Positions 53,746 through 63,853 are shown, counted from the first letter of the stretch. The stretch is DNA of 64,000 bases from Pantoea piersonii (GCF_003612015.1 NZ_RARB01000001.1:620001-684000); one strand, 5' to 3'. A program made the numbers and translations. The notes: generated from the letters alone by a model not told the origin.

Positions 53746-54792
53746 TCAGATTTTTACGCGCCAGTTTAAGGTCTCGCCAGCCAGGAAAGGAACCAGCGCA
53801 TGCTCGCCCATGCTGATGCTCTCTTCTACTTTCCAGGGTTCACGCACCAGGGTCAGCGATCCTTCATTCAGCGGCAGGCCGTAAAAACGGGGGCCGTTCT
53901 CCGAACAGAAGGCTTCCAGATGCTGCAGGGCGCCCAGCTCCTCAAAGACGGTGGCATACGCAGGCAGCGACACAGGTGCGTTAAAGACGCCCGCGCAACC
54001 GCAGCTCGCCTCTTTCAGATGACGCAGATGCGGCGCCGTATCGGTGCCGAGGAAAAAGCGCGGATGACCGCTGGCGACCACGTTGCGCAGCGCTTCCTGA
54101 TGGATGTTGCGCTTGAGGATCGGCAGGCAGTAGAGGTGCGGACGCACGCCGCCGACCAGCATATGGTTGCGGTTGAACATCAGATGCTGGGGCGTGATGG
54201 TCGCGCCAAGCTTGTCGTTGCCCGCCTCGACATACTGCGCCGCTTCCCGCGTCGTAATGTGTTCGAAGACGATTTTCAGTTCCGGATAGGCTTTGCGCAG
54301 CGGCTCCATAACCGTCTCAATAAAGCGCGCCTCGCGATCGAAAATATCAATATCGGTGTGGGTCACTTCGCCATGGATTAACAGCGGCATGCCAATCTTC
54401 TGCATACGCTCCAGCACGTTGCTAATGGCGGCAATATTCGTAACGCCGTGGCTGGAGTTGGTGGTGGCGTGCGCCGGATAGAGTTTCGCGGCGGTGAAAA
54501 CGCCCGTGGTAAAACCCTGTTCAATCTCGTTGGGATCGAGCGAGTCGGTGAGATAGCAGGTCATCAGCGGGGTGAAGCGGTGCTCAGCCGGCAGTGCGGC
54601 CAGAATGCGTTCGCGGTAGGCGACAGCCGCGGCGACGCTGGTCACTGGCGGCACCAGATTAGGCATCACGATGGCACGTCCGTTAACCGCGCTGGTATAG
54701 GGCAGGACCGTATTTAGCATCGCGTCGTCGCGCAGATGAATATGCCAGTCGTCAGGGCGGCGGATAGTAAGTTGCTGAGGGTGTGCAGTCAT
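53746..54792 (-). CDS. pyrC: Dihydroorotase
   Basis: PyrC closes carbamoyl-aspartate to dihydroorotate in de novo pyrimidine synthesis. The 348-residue type II dihydroorotase has the zinc motif HIHLRD (near residue 17), the carbamylated Lys in [17 protein letters not shown] (near 103), His in LLIHGEV and VFEHIT, and the catalytic Asp in FLGTDTAPH (near 251). Its promoter region carries a PurR-like site and a CTP-sensitive leader. Confidence 0.97.
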   Translation of the reverse strand: MTAHPQQLTIRRPDDWHIHLRDDAMLNTVLPYTSAVNGRAIVMPNLVPPVTSVAAAVAYRERILAALPAEHRFTPLMTCYLTDSLDPNEIEQGFTTGVFTAAKLYPAHATTNSSHGVTNIAAISNVLERMQKIGMPLLIHGEVTHTDIDIFDREARFIETVMEPLRKAYPELKIVFEHITTREAAQYVEAGNDKLGATITPQHLMFNRNHMLVGGVRPHLYCLPILKRNIHQEALRNVVASGHPRFFLGTDTAPHLRHLKEASCGCAGVFNAPVSLPAYATVFEELGALQHLEAFCSENGPRFYGLPLNEGSLTLVREPWKVEESISMGEHALVPFLAGETLNWRVKI

Positions 54793-54800
54793 CAGTGAAG

Positions 54801-54875
54801 CTCCGGCTAGTCAGGAAACGTAGAGGCGCGTTTTGGCCGGGTACAAAGCATAAGGCGTCGGGCAACCGTTTGCAC
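54801..54875 (-). promoter_or_regulatory. pyrC promoter with PurR-like site and CTP-controlled leader
   Basis: On the minus strand the -10 TATGCT (54852-54847) is followed by TACCCGG, the start-switch pattern known for E. coli and Salmonella pyrC. Transcripts starting at the C would carry 5' CCGGC, which can pair with GCCGG (54807-54803) covering the GGAG ribosome site. A PurR-like palindrome (GGGCAACCGTTTGCAC on the plus strand, 54860-54875) overlaps the expected -35. Confidence 0.75.
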
Positions 54876-55093
54876 TTCTTTTCTTACAGGAAAAACGGTC
54901 AGGTTCCGATGGCTGGATAGATAACGTGCAAAGGTGGGCGACATGGCCCGCTCGCAGAGCGGTAAAAGCGCCATCCATGGCGGCTCAGCCCGTGCGGTCA
55001 CGTCGGTAACCGGGCCAGTGCGCGGCCGTTGCTTCTCCGGCGCGGACGCCGTGCTGACGCCCGGTCGGCGCGCGCTTCACTTGTACAGGCGAC
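54876..55093. other. Gene-free stretch between yceB and pyrC
   Basis: With the pyrC leader, 301 bp separate the two genes. This part is GC-rich and has no reading frame with a ribosome site that I can support, and no clear terminator. Confidence 0.4.
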
Positions 55094-55657
55094 TTACTGG
55101 GTAAAAGGGATCACCAGCTGGCCAGGCTCAACCTTCAGCCCTTTAGCGAATTTCTTCGCCAGCGCCTCGCCTTTGCTGCGATCGACGCTCAGCACGTAGG
55201 CTGGCTTCTGATTGAAGTAGCTTTTCAGCGACTGGTTCAGGTAGGGCGTCAGGCTTTTCATAACCGCTGCCATTTTCTCCGGCTGCACCTGCGCGTCGAC
55301 GATTTCCAGATCGCGCAGATAGACGGCGCCCTGCTGCGCATCAAATACCGGCTGCGCCTTCATTTTGAGCTGCATATCCGCGTCCTGCGGGCCAAACAGC
55401 GAGGTGACGCTGATTTTTGCCCTGCCGGTAAGCGTCACCTTGTCCGGCTCTTCGCGGCCGATCTGGCTGCTGAGATCGGTTAACAGAATATGGGCGTTCA
55501 CCAGACCGGCTACGCCAATATCTTTTTCATAATTGTTGTGTTTTGCCAGCGCCTGGTTCACTTCCTGCTCGCTGATGGTGTACTGCGTAAGCTGATTGCA
55601 GCCGCTAACCAGCACGGCGAAAAACAGGGCGAGCAGCCCAGGAAATGCCTTTTTCAT
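55094..55657 (-). CDS. yceB: DUF1439 lipoprotein YceB
   Basis: YceB is a predicted outer-membrane lipoprotein of unknown function with a tubular lipid-binding-like fold in the family. The 187-residue product (186 in E. coli) has the lipobox LVSGC (cysteine 20) and the shared blocks NQLTQYTISEQEVNQALAKHNN, SQIGREEPDKVTLTG and LTPYLNQSLKSYFNQKPAYVL. It lies 108 bp downstream of grxB. Confidence 0.93.
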   Translation of the reverse strand: MKKAFPGLLALFFAVLVSGCNQLTQYTISEQEVNQALAKHNNYEKDIGVAGLVNAHILLTDLSSQIGREEPDKVTLTGRAKISVTSLFGPQDADMQLKMKAQPVFDAQQGAVYLRDLEIVDAQVQPEKMAAVMKSLTPYLNQSLKSYFNQKPAYVLSVDRSKGEALAKKFAKGLKVEPGQLVIPFTQ

Positions 55658-55765
55658 ATTGTCCTCATCCGGATTGATCTAATGCAGGGCATAGGGTGCC
55701 TGAATGCGGAAGAGGTGTCATTAAGAAGGCGATGAGAAACGCAGCGCGTCTCTCATCGAATCACG

Positions 55766-56413
55766 TCAGATGGCAATGGAGGAGAGCAGATTGACCTGCG
55801 TCTGTTTCGCCATATTATCGCGGTAGTCGGCGACGCGGCTGGGCCAGTCGATACCGGCCACCAGCGTCAGCGAGCGCAGCAGCGGAAAGAGGTGAATATC
55901 ATCTTCCGACAGCTCGCCGTTGACCGCATTAGGTTTAACGATCAGCTTGTCGAGCTGACGTAGATCGTCGCTGATCTTTTTGATCAGGCCTGGCGCATGG
56001 CTCTTCAGCTCCGCAAAATCGCCCATCGCCGCCTCTTTCTTGTTGCGGAAATAGCTGCGCGCCTCTGGCGTGGCAAACTCGGCAAAAGCGGCTTCAGCGA
56101 TGCGCGGCAGCAGCAGCTTGTTGATATAGCCGTTTACATGACGCAGCCAGTCGCTGATAGCTGGATTCATCTTGCCATTCAACAGCGGCTCTCGGTCGCT
56201 TTTATCGATAAAGCGCACAATATCCATGCTTTCCGGCATCGCGCTGCCGTCATCTTTTTGCAGGATGGGCGCGACCTTCTGACCCACCAGTTTTTTCGGC
56301 GTGGCTTCATCGTCGTTAAGCATCACGATCAGTTCTACCGGCAGGTTTTTCAGGCCGAAAATCATGCGTGCTTTGACGCAAAAGGGGCAGTGGTCGTAGA
56401 TGTAGAGTTTCAT
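55766..56413 (-). CDS. grxB: Glutaredoxin 2
   Basis: GrxB is the large GST-like glutaredoxin that reduces disulfides with glutathione and supplies much of the cell's Grx activity. The 215 residues equal E. coli in length. The active site is CPFC (residues 9-12) where E. coli has CPYC; the thioredoxin fold with cis-Pro (VAPILQKDDGSAMPESMDIV) and a C-terminal helical domain follow. Transcribed away from rimJ. Confidence 0.95.
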   Translation of the reverse strand: MKLYIYDHCPFCVKARMIFGLKNLPVELIVMLNDDEATPKKLVGQKVAPILQKDDGSAMPESMDIVRFIDKSDREPLLNGKMNPAISDWLRHVNGYINKLLLPRIAEAAFAEFATPEARSYFRNKKEAAMGDFAELKSHAPGLIKKISDDLRQLDKLIVKPNAVNGELSEDDIHLFPLLRSLTLVAGIDWPSRVADYRDNMAKQTQVNLLSSIAI

Positions 56414-56654
56414 CCCGGTCTCCTTTTGATATTCAGGGCAACGGACGCCACCCTGATTGAGGACGTGCCGAGAGTATGGAAGAGATTAGCGGCAAGGGCA
56501 AACCGACGCCGCAGGCGGGCCGGGATTTACAATATAAAATCAAGGCGTTTGGCGTCGGCTGTTAACGAATATTTTACCGCAGCAGGGGTGACGGTTATAG
56601 TGAAAGCAATGTGTTGGCACCGCTTTCTTTAAGCCTCAGATTTCAGGAGTCATG

Positions 56655-57245
56655 ATGTTTGGCTATCGTTCTGCCGCGCCCAGGGTGCGATTAACCACCG
56701 ACCGGCTGGTGGTTCGTCTGGTTCATGAGCGCGACGCCTGGCGGCTGGCGGATTACTACGCCGAAAACCGCGCCTTTTTAAAACCCTGGGAGCCGGTGCG
56801 CGACGAGAGCCACTGTTATCCTTCAGGCTGGCAGGCGCGGCTGGGCCTGATCGCCGACATGCATAAAAGCGGTTCCGCTTACTATTTCATTCTGATGGAT
56901 CCTGAGGAAAGCGAAGTGCGCGGCGTCGCGAACTTCAGCAACGTGCTGCGCGGCTCGTTCCACGCCTGCTACCTCGGCTATTCGCTGGGGGAGAAGTGGC
57001 AGGGGCAGGGACTGATGTTTGAGGCGCTACAGGTCGCCATTCGCTATATGCAACGTCAGCAGAATATTCATCGCATCATGGCGAACTATATGCCGCATAA
57101 TCAGCGCAGCGGCGCGCTGCTGGCGCGCCTGGGCTTTGAGAAAGAAGGGTATGCGAAAGATTATCTGCTCATCGACGGTCGCTGGCAGGATCATGTGTTG
57201 ACCGCGCTGACGCGTCAGGACTGGACGCCGGATCGGCGTGGCTAA
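56655..57245 (+). CDS. rimJ: Ribosomal protein S5 alanine N-acetyltransferase
   Basis: RimJ is a GNAT-family enzyme that acetylates the N-terminal Ala of ribosomal protein S5. The 196-residue product is close to E. coli (194) with nearly identical blocks ([61 protein letters not shown]). Two ATG codons follow AGGAG; I chose the second (56655, MFGYR) because of spacing and the E. coli N-terminus. Operon order rimJ-yceH-mviM. Confidence 0.96.
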   Translation: MFGYRSAAPRVRLTTDRLVVRLVHERDAWRLADYYAENRAFLKPWEPVRDESHCYPSGWQARLGLIADMHKSGSAYYFILMDPEESEVRGVANFSNVLRGSFHACYLGYSLGEKWQGQGLMFEALQVAIRYMQRQQNIHRIMANYMPHNQRSGALLARLGFEKEGYAKDYLLIDGRWQDHVLTALTRQDWTPDRRG

Positions 57246-57258
57246 TAAGGAGATAAGA

Positions 57259-57888
57259 ATGAAAATGGCACTTTCACCGCTGGCGTTGCGGATTCTTGGC
57301 TGCCTGCTGGAGAAACAGGTCACTACGCCGGAACAGTATCCGCTGTCGCTGAATGCGGTAGTGACCGCCTGCAATCAGAAATCGAACCGCGAGCCGGTGA
57401 TGAATCTCACGGAAAGCGAGGTGCAGGATGAACTGGACCGGCTGGCGAAAAAACATCTGGTGACCGCTAACAGCGGCTTCGGTCAGCGCGTGGCGAAATA
57501 TGAGCAGCGCTTCTGCAACTCCACCTTCGGCAACCTGCAGCTTAGCAGCGCCGAGATAGCGATCCTGACGCTGCTGTTCCTGCGCGGCGCGCAAACGCCG
57601 GGCGAGCTGCGCACGCGCAGCGGCAGGCTGCACGAATTCGCCGAGGTCGCGGAGGTTGAAAGCACGCTGGCCGGGTTAGCCGAACGAGAAATGGTGGCGC
57701 GGCTGCCGCGCGAGCCGGGCAAACGCGAGAGCCGCTATCTGCATCTGTTTGGCGATGAGAAAGCTCCCGCCGAAGCGGAAACGCCGCTGGAAGATAACAG
57801 CGATCTCAGCGCGCGCGTCGCGGTGCTGGAGCAGTCGCTTTCTGCCTTACAGGCGCTGGTGCAGGCGCTGCTGCATAAAGGAGGGTGA
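57259..57888 (+). CDS. yceH: DUF480 protein YceH
   Basis: YceH is a conserved soluble protein with two winged-helix-like domains, function unknown. The 209-residue product (215 in E. coli) has the blocks [35 protein letters not shown] and [13 protein letters not shown], and ends with a short coiled coil ([20 protein letters not shown]). ATG 57259 has AAGGAG 6 bases upstream and follows rimJ by 13 bp. The mviM start lies one base past the stop. Confidence 0.93.
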   Translation: MKMALSPLALRILGCLLEKQVTTPEQYPLSLNAVVTACNQKSNREPVMNLTESEVQDELDRLAKKHLVTANSGFGQRVAKYEQRFCNSTFGNLQLSSAEIAILTLLFLRGAQTPGELRTRSGRLHEFAEVAEVESTLAGLAEREMVARLPREPGKRESRYLHLFGDEKAPAEAETPLEDNSDLSARVAVLEQSLSALQALVQALLHKGG

Positions 57889-57889
57889 G

Positions 57890-58810
57890 ATGAGAGTGCG
57901 AATTGGCGTCGTCGGGCTGGGCGCGATTGCGCAGAAAGCCTGGCTGCCGGTACTGGCGCAGGCGGAGAGCTGGACGCTGGCTGGCGCGTTCTCGCCTGAC
58001 CAGCAGAAGGCGCGGACGCTGTGCGACAACTACCGCATGGCCTGCTTCTCCTCGCTGAATGCGCTGGCGGACGCCTGCGATGCGGTCTTTGTCCACAGCA
58101 GCACCGCTACCCACTATGAGATCGTCAACGCGCTGCTGCTGGCGGGAAAAGATGTGCTGGTGGATAAGCCGCTGGCTGACAATTACAGTCAGGCCGAGGC
58201 GCTGGTGGCGCTGGCGGAAAAGCGCGGCCGCAAACTGATGGTGGGCTTCAATCGCCGCTTTGCGCCGCGCTATCAGCAGCTACGGGTGGCGATGCCGCAG
58301 GCTGCCAGCCTGCGTCTGGAGAAGCACCGCAGCGACAGCGTGGGGCCGCAGGATCTGCGCTTTACGCTGCTCGATGACTACCTGCACGTGGTGGATACCG
58401 CGCTGTGGCTGGCGGGCGGTCGCGCCAGACAGCTTCATGGCCATATCAGCATCAACGAGCGCGGCGAGATGCTCTATGCCGAGCACCATTTCAACGCCGG
58501 GGGCGTGCAACTCACTACCAGCATGCATCGCCGCGCAGGCAGCCAGCGCGAGCGTGCGAGCCTGGTGGGCGATGGACGATCTATTGACGTGCTGGAGATG
58601 CGCGACTGGCAGGAAGAGCGCGGCGACGGCGTGCGCATCGACCCGCCGCCCGCCTGGCAAAGTCATCTGGCCCAGCGCGGCTTTAGCGGCGCGGCGCACC
58701 ATTTTATTCAGTGCGTGCAGAATCAGACGATGCCTGAAACAAGCGGCGAACAGGCGCTGCTGGCGCAGCGCGTCGTAGAAAAAATGTGGCGCGAGGCGGA
58801 AAAGGAATAA
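57890..58810 (+). CDS. mviM: Gfo/Idh/MocA-family oxidoreductase MviM
   Basis: MviM (YceM) is a putative NAD(P)-dependent oxidoreductase of unknown substrate, conserved just upstream of murJ. The 306-residue product (307 in E. coli) has the dinucleotide motif GVVGLGAIAQKAW, the family's catalytic-type Lys in LVDKPLADN and the C-terminal-domain motif DDYLHVVDTALWLAGG. GGAGGGTGAG precedes ATG 57890. Confidence 0.94.
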   Translation: MRVRIGVVGLGAIAQKAWLPVLAQAESWTLAGAFSPDQQKARTLCDNYRMACFSSLNALADACDAVFVHSSTATHYEIVNALLLAGKDVLVDKPLADNYSQAEALVALAEKRGRKLMVGFNRRFAPRYQQLRVAMPQAASLRLEKHRSDSVGPQDLRFTLLDDYLHVVDTALWLAGGRARQLHGHISINERGEMLYAEHHFNAGGVQLTTSMHRRAGSQRERASLVGDGRSIDVLEMRDWQEERGDGVRIDPPPAWQSHLAQRGFSGAAHHFIQCVQNQTMPETSGEQALLAQRVVEKMWREAEKE

Positions 58811-58930
58811 CGCCTTGTAACACTCCGTGCTGGTCATTTCCCGCCATGGCAGTAGACTATCGCCGGGCGCCGCTGGGCGCCCGCGCTAAGTAGCTCATTT
58901 TGCCGACTCTTTTCAGGACGCGCGCCAATT

Positions 58931-60469
58931 ATGAATCTGTTGAAATCGCTGGCAGCGGTCAGTTCCATGACCCTGTTTTCCCGCGTATTGGGTTTTGCCC
59001 GTGACGCCATTGTGGCGCGGGTGTTCGGCGCCGGGATGGCCACGGACGCCTTCTTCGTCGCCTTTAAATTGCCTAACCTGCTGCGGCGTATTTTTGCCGA
59101 AGGCGCTTTTTCCCAGGCTTTCGTGCCGATCCTCGCCGAGTATAAAAGCAAGCAGGGCGAAGAGGCGACGCGGCTCTTCATCGCCTACGTATCCGGCCTG
59201 TTGACGCTGGCGCTGGCGCTGGTGACGGTCGCGGGGATGGTCGCCGCGCCCTGGGTGATTCTGGTTACTGCGCCCGGCTTTGCCGATACCGCCGATAAGT
59301 TCGCGCTCACCAGCGCGCTGCTGCGCGTGACCTTTCCCTATATTTTGCTGATTTCGCTCGCTTCGCTGGCGGGTGCCATCCTCAATACCTGGAACCGCTT
59401 CTCCGTTCCCGCCTTTGCGCCTACGCTGCTGAATATCAGCATGATCGGCTTTGCGCTTTTCGCCGCGCCGCACTTCCATCCTCCGGTCATGGCGCTGGCG
59501 TGGGCGGTAGTGGCTGGCGGCGTGCTGCAGCTCTTCTATCAGCTGCCGCATTTGAAAAAAATCGGCATGCTGGTGCTGCCGCGCATTAACCTGAAGGATG
59601 CGGGTGTCTGGCGCGTAATGCGTCAGATGGGGCCGGCGATCCTTGGCGTCTCCGTCAGCCAGATCTCGCTTATCATCAATACCATTTTCGCCTCTTTCCT
59701 CGTCTCCGGCTCCGTCTCCTGGATGTATTACGCCGATCGTCTGATGGAGTTCCCCTCGGGCGTGCTGGGCGTGGCGCTCGGCACCATTCTGCTGCCGTCG
59801 CTGGCGAAGAGTTTTTCCAGCGGCAATCACGACGAGTATTCGCGCCTGATGGACTGGGGGCTGCGCCTCTGCTTCCTGCTGGCGCTGCCGAGCGCGGTGG
59901 CGCTGGGTATTCTCTCCGGCCCGCTGACCGTCGCGCTGTTCCAGTACGGCAAGTTCTCCGCCTTTGACGCCCTGATGACGCAGCGCGCGCTGATTGCCTA
60001 TTCGGTAGGGCTGATGGGCCTGATCGTGGTGAAAGTGCTGGCGCCGGGGTTCTATTCGCGTCAGGACATCAAGACGCCGGTCAAGATCGCCATGATTACG
60101 CTGGTGATGACCCAGCTGATGAACCTGGCCTTTATCGGCCCGCTGAAGCATGCCGGACTGTCGCTCTCAATCGGCCTGGCGGCCTGTCTCAACGCCGGGT
60201 TGCTCTACTGGCAGCTGCGTAAACAGCAAATTTTTCAGCCGCAGCCGGGCTGGGCGAGCTTTCTGCTGCGCCTGCTGATTGCGGTGGTGGTAATGGCGGC
60301 GGCGCTGGTGGGCATTCTTTCGCTGATGCCAGCGTGGGAAGAGGGCGCGATGGTCTGGCGTTTGCTGCGTCTGGCGGCAGTCTGCGCGGTGGGCGGCGGT
60401 GCTTACTTCCTGACGCTGGGTCTGCTTGGCTTTCGACCGCGCGACTATGCGCGTCGGGCGCATACGTAA
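58931..60469 (+). CDS. murJ: Lipid II flippase MurJ
   Basis: MurJ (MviN) flips the peptidoglycan precursor lipid II to the periplasmic face of the inner membrane. The 512-residue MOP-superfamily protein (511 in E. coli) has 14 hydrophobic segments; the N-terminal [22 protein letters not shown] and the charged loop [15 protein letters not shown] contain the functionally important Arg residues. It follows mviM by 120 bp and ends at a terminator. Confidence 0.97.
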   Translation: MNLLKSLAAVSSMTLFSRVLGFARDAIVARVFGAGMATDAFFVAFKLPNLLRRIFAEGAFSQAFVPILAEYKSKQGEEATRLFIAYVSGLLTLALALVTVAGMVAAPWVILVTAPGFADTADKFALTSALLRVTFPYILLISLASLAGAILNTWNRFSVPAFAPTLLNISMIGFALFAAPHFHPPVMALAWAVVAGGVLQLFYQLPHLKKIGMLVLPRINLKDAGVWRVMRQMGPAILGVSVSQISLIINTIFASFLVSGSVSWMYYADRLMEFPSGVLGVALGTILLPSLAKSFSSGNHDEYSRLMDWGLRLCFLLALPSAVALGILSGPLTVALFQYGKFSAFDALMTQRALIAYSVGLMGLIVVKVLAPGFYSRQDIKTPVKIAMITLVMTQLMNLAFIGPLKHAGLSLSIGLAACLNAGLLYWQLRKQQIFQPQPGWASFLLRLLIAVVVMAAALVGILSLMPAWEEGAMVWRLLRLAAVCAVGGGAYFLTLGLLGFRPRDYARRAHT

Positions 60470-60475
60470 AACAGC

Positions 60476-60506
60476 AAAAATCCCGCTCAGAAGGCGGGAT
60501 TTTTTT
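60476..60506 (+). terminator. Terminator of murJ
   Basis: Arms ATCCCGC and GCGGGAT around a 7-nt loop, followed by six T residues, 10 bp after the murJ stop. Confidence 0.9.
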
Positions 60507-60555
60507 ACAGGTGGCTCAAAAAGCTAACGTGCAAGTGACAGAGACGCAGCACAAA

Positions 60556-60585
60556 GCGTCCCGCCACCTTCCGGTCGCGGGACGC
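60556..60585. other. Unassigned long hairpin between murJ and flgN
   Basis: Arms GCGTCCCGC and GCGGGACGC are continued by inner arms ACC/GGT around TTCC. It lies 50 bp after the murJ terminator and about 75 bp before the convergent flgN end. No T-run; perhaps the flgMN 3' end structure. Confidence 0.5.
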
Positions 60586-60658
60586 GCAAGCATAACTGTG
60601 ATGAGCGGCTTGACGGTCGGGTACTGTTACGCCCGCACGTTCACCGCAATCCACTCTT

Positions 60659-61090
60659 TTATACTTTCCTGCTCAGCGTCGTCTGACCTTTACCCAGCCC
60701 GTCCGGGCCGTAAAACGCCTGCGTCTGATGCGGCTTGAGAACAGCCAGCGCCTCTTCGGTAAAACGGATCTGCTGATTAAGCAGCAGACCGCTATGGGTA
60801 TTGGCGTTATTTAAGCGACGCGTCATCTGGCCAATGCTCTGCCAGCGGCGCGTCATATCACTGTGACCAGCATAAGGCGCCTGGGTGCCGAGCTGACGCT
60901 CGGTGCTGCGACGCATCTCGTCGAGATAGCTCAGCGTCGCCAGCAGCGCGCCTTTATCTTCGGTAATGCGCTGCAGCAGATTACTGTTAATCCTGCCCGC
61001 GGAGAGTTGAAGCTGCTCCTCTTCGATAACGTTCGAAAGGGAGGAGAGCACCTCCTGCATCTTATCCAGTGTGGTCAACAGGTTGTTCAT
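60659..61090 (-). CDS. flgN: Flagellar export chaperone FlgN
   Basis: FlgN keeps the hook-filament junction proteins FlgK and FlgL export-ready. The 143-residue all-helical protein (138 in E. coli) starts MNNLLTTLDKMQEVLSSLSNV with the family's long N-terminal helix and has the conserved GLLLNQQIRFTEEALAVLKP near the C-terminus. It follows flgM by 5 bp in one operon. Confidence 0.93.
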   Translation of the reverse strand: MNNLLTTLDKMQEVLSSLSNVIEEEQLQLSAGRINSNLLQRITEDKGALLATLSYLDEMRRSTERQLGTQAPYAGHSDMTRRWQSIGQMTRRLNNANTHSGLLLNQQIRFTEEALAVLKPHQTQAFYGPDGLGKGQTTLSRKV

Positions 61091-61095
61091 GGGGA

Positions 61096-61404
61096 TTATT
61101 TACCCTCTAAATACGCCTTAGTGTCGGCAATCAGCGCATCGGCGATCTTGCCGGTATCCATTTTCAGTTCGCCATTGCGAATGGCGGTTTTCAGCTGTTC
61201 GACGCGCGCCACGTTAATATCATTGCTGCCCGACTGGGTCAGCTGCGACTGCGCGTTGCTCAGGCTAACCTGAGCGGCGGCGGGCGCGGTTGTCGTTGCG
61301 GTCGTGCTCGATGCCTGGCGCGTTTTACCGGCTGCGGACTCGTTGTTTTCACGGGTCTGCACGGTGGCGACGGGCTTCAGAGGTTGCGTTCTGTCGATGC
61401 TCAT
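61096..61404 (-). CDS. flgM: Anti-sigma-28 factor FlgM
   Basis: FlgM binds and blocks sigma-28 (FliA) until the hook is complete and FlgM is secreted. The 102-residue product (97 in E. coli) has a disordered Thr/Ala-rich first half and the sigma-binding helices at residues about 58-97 ([28 protein letters not shown]). A near-perfect sigma-28 promoter lies upstream, so FliA would feed back on its own inhibitor. Confidence 0.95.
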   Translation of the reverse strand: MSIDRTQPLKPVATVQTRENNESAAGKTRQASSTTATTTAPAAAQVSLSNAQSQLTQSGSNDINVARVEQLKTAIRNGELKMDTGKIADALIADTKAYLEGK

Positions 61405-61476
61405 ATTCGGGCTCCTGTACGGTCAGGGGGAAACTGCCACCTGAATCAGAATAGCGTAATCGCTTAGTTGATTTCT

Positions 61477-61503
61477 CTATCGGCAGAACAGTAGCGTTCT
61501 TTA
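61477..61503 (-). promoter_or_regulatory. Sigma-28 (FliA) promoter of flgMN
   Basis: On the minus strand TAAA (61503-61500), a 15-bp spacer and GCCGATAG (61484-61477) match the sigma-28 consensus TAAA-N15-GCCGATAA in all but one base, about 70 bp before the flgM start. Confidence 0.88.
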
Positions 61504-61508
61504 GTGCC

Positions 61509-62168
61509 TTATAGCGATATCAGAATATTCCCATCCGCATCGACTTTTCCGCTCACCACCTGGCCATTATCCATGCGCACGCGCACCGACTGCGCCAGTA
61601 TGGCATTGTTTAACGCTTTGCCTTCGCCGCTGGCGTTAAAGCCCTCTCCGCTGGCGATAACCATCACGCTCTGACCCGCCTTCACGCGCCATGGCTGACG
61701 CATCATCGACAGCGTCACCGGCTGGCCCGGCTGAATATCGCGCAGCACGACGGCGTCTGCCACTGAACTGACCTCCAGCAGCGCGCGCGCCGGCAGGGTG
61801 TCGAGACGGCCGCTCTGCAGGCGGAAATCGTCGGCGCTCACCGTAGCGCCGCGCGCCAGCAGACGCGTCGCCACCAGATATTGGCCGGTGACCTGCACCT
61901 GCACCTGCAGAAAACGCCGCGTATCGCCGCAGGTAGCGGCCACGCTCATCGGTCCCCACAGGCGAGTGTTGCCGGGCAACGTAAACTGGGGCGCGTCGCA
62001 GGTCGGCCATTGCGCCTGCGGCGTCTTAATTTCAACCGTCATGCCTGCCGCATGCTGCACGTCGCGAGCCTGGAAAAAGTGCGTCAGCTGAGCGGGCAGA
62101 TCGGCGGCGCTGGCGGGCAGGGCGATGAGCGCCAGCAGGCCGGCCAACAGGTGGGTAATGTTACGCAT
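61509..62168 (-). CDS. flgA: Flagellar P-ring assembly chaperone FlgA
   Basis: FlgA is a periplasmic chaperone for P-ring protein FlgI. The 219-residue length equals E. coli. The first 21 residues are a signal peptide (ending LPASA), followed by a SAF domain ([18 protein letters not shown]...[13 protein letters not shown], about residues 95-150). I preferred ATG 62168, with AAGGAG upstream, to an in-frame TTG one codon earlier. It is divergent from flgB and reads toward flgM. Confidence 0.94.
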   Translation of the reverse strand: MRNITHLLAGLLALIALPASAADLPAQLTHFFQARDVQHAAGMTVEIKTPQAQWPTCDAPQFTLPGNTRLWGPMSVAATCGDTRRFLQVQVQVTGQYLVATRLLARGATVSADDFRLQSGRLDTLPARALLEVSSVADAVVLRDIQPGQPVTLSMMRQPWRVKAGQSVMVIASGEGFNASGEGKALNNAILAQSVRVRMDNGQVVSGKVDADGNILISL

Positions 62169-62322
62169 CAAAAGACTCCTTGCTGCTGATGGCGACGAGT
62201 GTACTCGCGTCGCGACAAAATCAAGGCGAAAAATAGCTGTGGTTTTTGGCGTTATTCAGACGATAGCCCTTGCTTTTTCCCAATTAAGCTATCCGCTCGA
62301 AATTCTCATTCGCGGAGGAAGC

Positions 62323-62736
62323 ATGCTCGACAAACTTGATGCTGCGCTGCAATTCGGCACTGAAGCGCTCAACCTGCGTGCTCAACGCCAGGAGATCCTG
62401 GCGTCAAACATTGCCAACGCCGATACCCCTGGCTATCAGGCACGGGATATCGACTTTGCCAGCGAGCTCAGTCGGGTAATGAAAAACGGCCGCGCCGAAG
62501 GCAGCAGCATGGCGCTGAAGGTGACCTCGCCGCGCCATATCGAAGCGCAGGTCAACTCGGCGGCATCGGCAAATCTGCTTTATCGCATTCCCGATCAGCC
62601 TGCGGCCGACGGCAATACCGTCGATATGGATCGCGAACGTACCCAGTTCGCGGACAACAGTCTGAAGTATCAGACCGATCTCACCCTCATCAGCAGCCAG
62701 ATCAAGAGCATGATGAGCGTGTTACAGGGGCAATAA
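62323..62736 (+). CDS. flgB: Flagellar proximal rod protein FlgB
   Basis: FlgB is a subunit of the proximal rod in the periplasm. The 137-residue product (138 in E. coli) has the rod signature [29 protein letters not shown] and the C-terminal [20 protein letters not shown] that pairs with it in the coiled coil. I chose ATG 62323, with GGAGGAA upstream. It is the first gene of flgBCDE; the 154-bp gap to flgA must hold the class II FlhDC-dependent promoters, which I could not pin down. Confidence 0.96.
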   Translation: MLDKLDAALQFGTEALNLRAQRQEILASNIANADTPGYQARDIDFASELSRVMKNGRAEGSSMALKVTSPRHIEAQVNSAASANLLYRIPDQPAADGNTVDMDRERTQFADNSLKYQTDLTLISSQIKSMMSVLQGQ

Positions 62737-62738
62737 AC

Positions 62739-63143
62739 ATGGCACTGCTGAATATTTTTGACATTGCCGGGTCAGCGATGACCGCGCAATCCCAGCGTCT
62801 CAACGTTAGCGCCAGTAACCTGGCGAACGCCGACAGCGTCACCGGCCCGGACGGCAAGCCTTACGTGGCGAAGCAGGTGGTGTTTCAGACCGATGCGGCG
62901 CCTGGCGCGGCGACCGGCGGCGTAAAAGTGGCGCAGGTGCTGGACGATCCCTCTCCGGCGAAGCTGGTGTATGACCCAGGCAACCCGCTGGCAGACGACA
63001 AGGGCTACGTGAAGATGCCGAACGTGGACGTGGTGGCGGAATCCGTCAACACCATGTCGGCGTCGCGCAGCTATCAGGCCAACGTCGAGGTTCTGAACAC
63101 CGTGAAGTCAATGATGATGAAAACCCTGACGATGGGTTCCTGA
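62739..63143 (+). CDS. flgC: Flagellar proximal rod protein FlgC
   Basis: FlgC is another proximal rod subunit. The 134 residues equal the E. coli length; the N-terminal rod motif [22 protein letters not shown] and the C-terminal [22 protein letters not shown] are conserved. It starts 2 bp after flgB, so the two are translationally linked. Confidence 0.96.
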   Translation: MALLNIFDIAGSAMTAQSQRLNVSASNLANADSVTGPDGKPYVAKQVVFQTDAAPGAATGGVKVAQVLDDPSPAKLVYDPGNPLADDKGYVKMPNVDVVAESVNTMSASRSYQANVEVLNTVKSMMMKTLTMGS

Positions 63144-63155
63144 GGAAGATAAAAC

Positions 63156-63827
63156 ATGGGCATTGCAGTAGGCGTCAATGAGAAACTGGACCCCACGGTC
63201 CTCAGCTCGTCCAGCACCGGCACCAGCAACAGCGCACAGGATCTGCAGAACCAGTTTCTGACCATGCTGGTGACGCAGTTGCAGAATCAGGATCCCACCA
63301 ATCCGATGGACAACAGCCAGCTCACCACGCAGCTGGCGCAGATCAACACCCTGAGCGGCATTGAAAAACTCAATACCACGCTCGGCTCGATCTCTGGTCA
63401 GATCAGTACCAGTCAGTCACTGCAGAGCTCGACGCTGATCGGCCACGGCGTGATGGTTGACGGCTCGCAGGTGCTGGTCGGCAAGGGCACCACAACGCCG
63501 TTTGGCGTTGAGCTGACTACCGCCTCTACCGCCACGACCGCCAGCATTAAAGATTCCAGCGGCAACGTGGTGCGCACCATCGATCTGGGCGCGCTCTCAT
63601 CCGGCGTGCATACCTTCTCGTGGGACGGCACCCTGGCGGACAGCTCTACCGCGCCGGACGGCAAATATACGGTTTCAATCGCCGCCAGCAATGGCAGCAC
63701 GCAACTGGTGGCCCAGCCGCTCAGCTACGCCTATGTCAACGGCGTATCGACGGCAGACAGCACTACCAAACTGGATCTCGGCACCATGGGCTCCGCAACC
63801 CTTGATGAAGTACGTCAGATTCTCTGA
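63156..63827 (+). CDS. flgD: Flagellar hook capping protein FlgD
   Basis: FlgD caps the growing hook and guides FlgE assembly. The 223-residue product (231 in E. coli) has the conserved N-terminal LQNQFLTMLVTQLQNQDPTNP with the following TTQLAQINTLSGIEKLN, then tudor- and FnIII-like beta domains (GVHTFSWDGTLADSSTAPDGKYTVSI). It starts 12 bp after flgC. Confidence 0.95.
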   Translation: MGIAVGVNEKLDPTVLSSSSTGTSNSAQDLQNQFLTMLVTQLQNQDPTNPMDNSQLTTQLAQINTLSGIEKLNTTLGSISGQISTSQSLQSSTLIGHGVMVDGSQVLVGKGTTTPFGVELTTASTATTASIKDSSGNVVRTIDLGALSSGVHTFSWDGTLADSSTAPDGKYTVSIAASNGSTQLVAQPLSYAYVNGVSTADSTTKLDLGTMGSATLDEVRQIL

Positions 63828-63853
63828 TTAACCTGTAAGCAGGAGAAATAAAC

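Noticed and set aside
54807-55001. 64-residue frame in the pyrC-yceB gap
   Set aside because: It overlaps the pyrC promoter and leader, lacks a ribosome site and resembles no protein.
58913-60151. 412-residue open frame antisense to murJ
   Set aside because: The composition (Gln, Arg, His) is what the complement of membrane-protein codons gives; murJ itself is certain.
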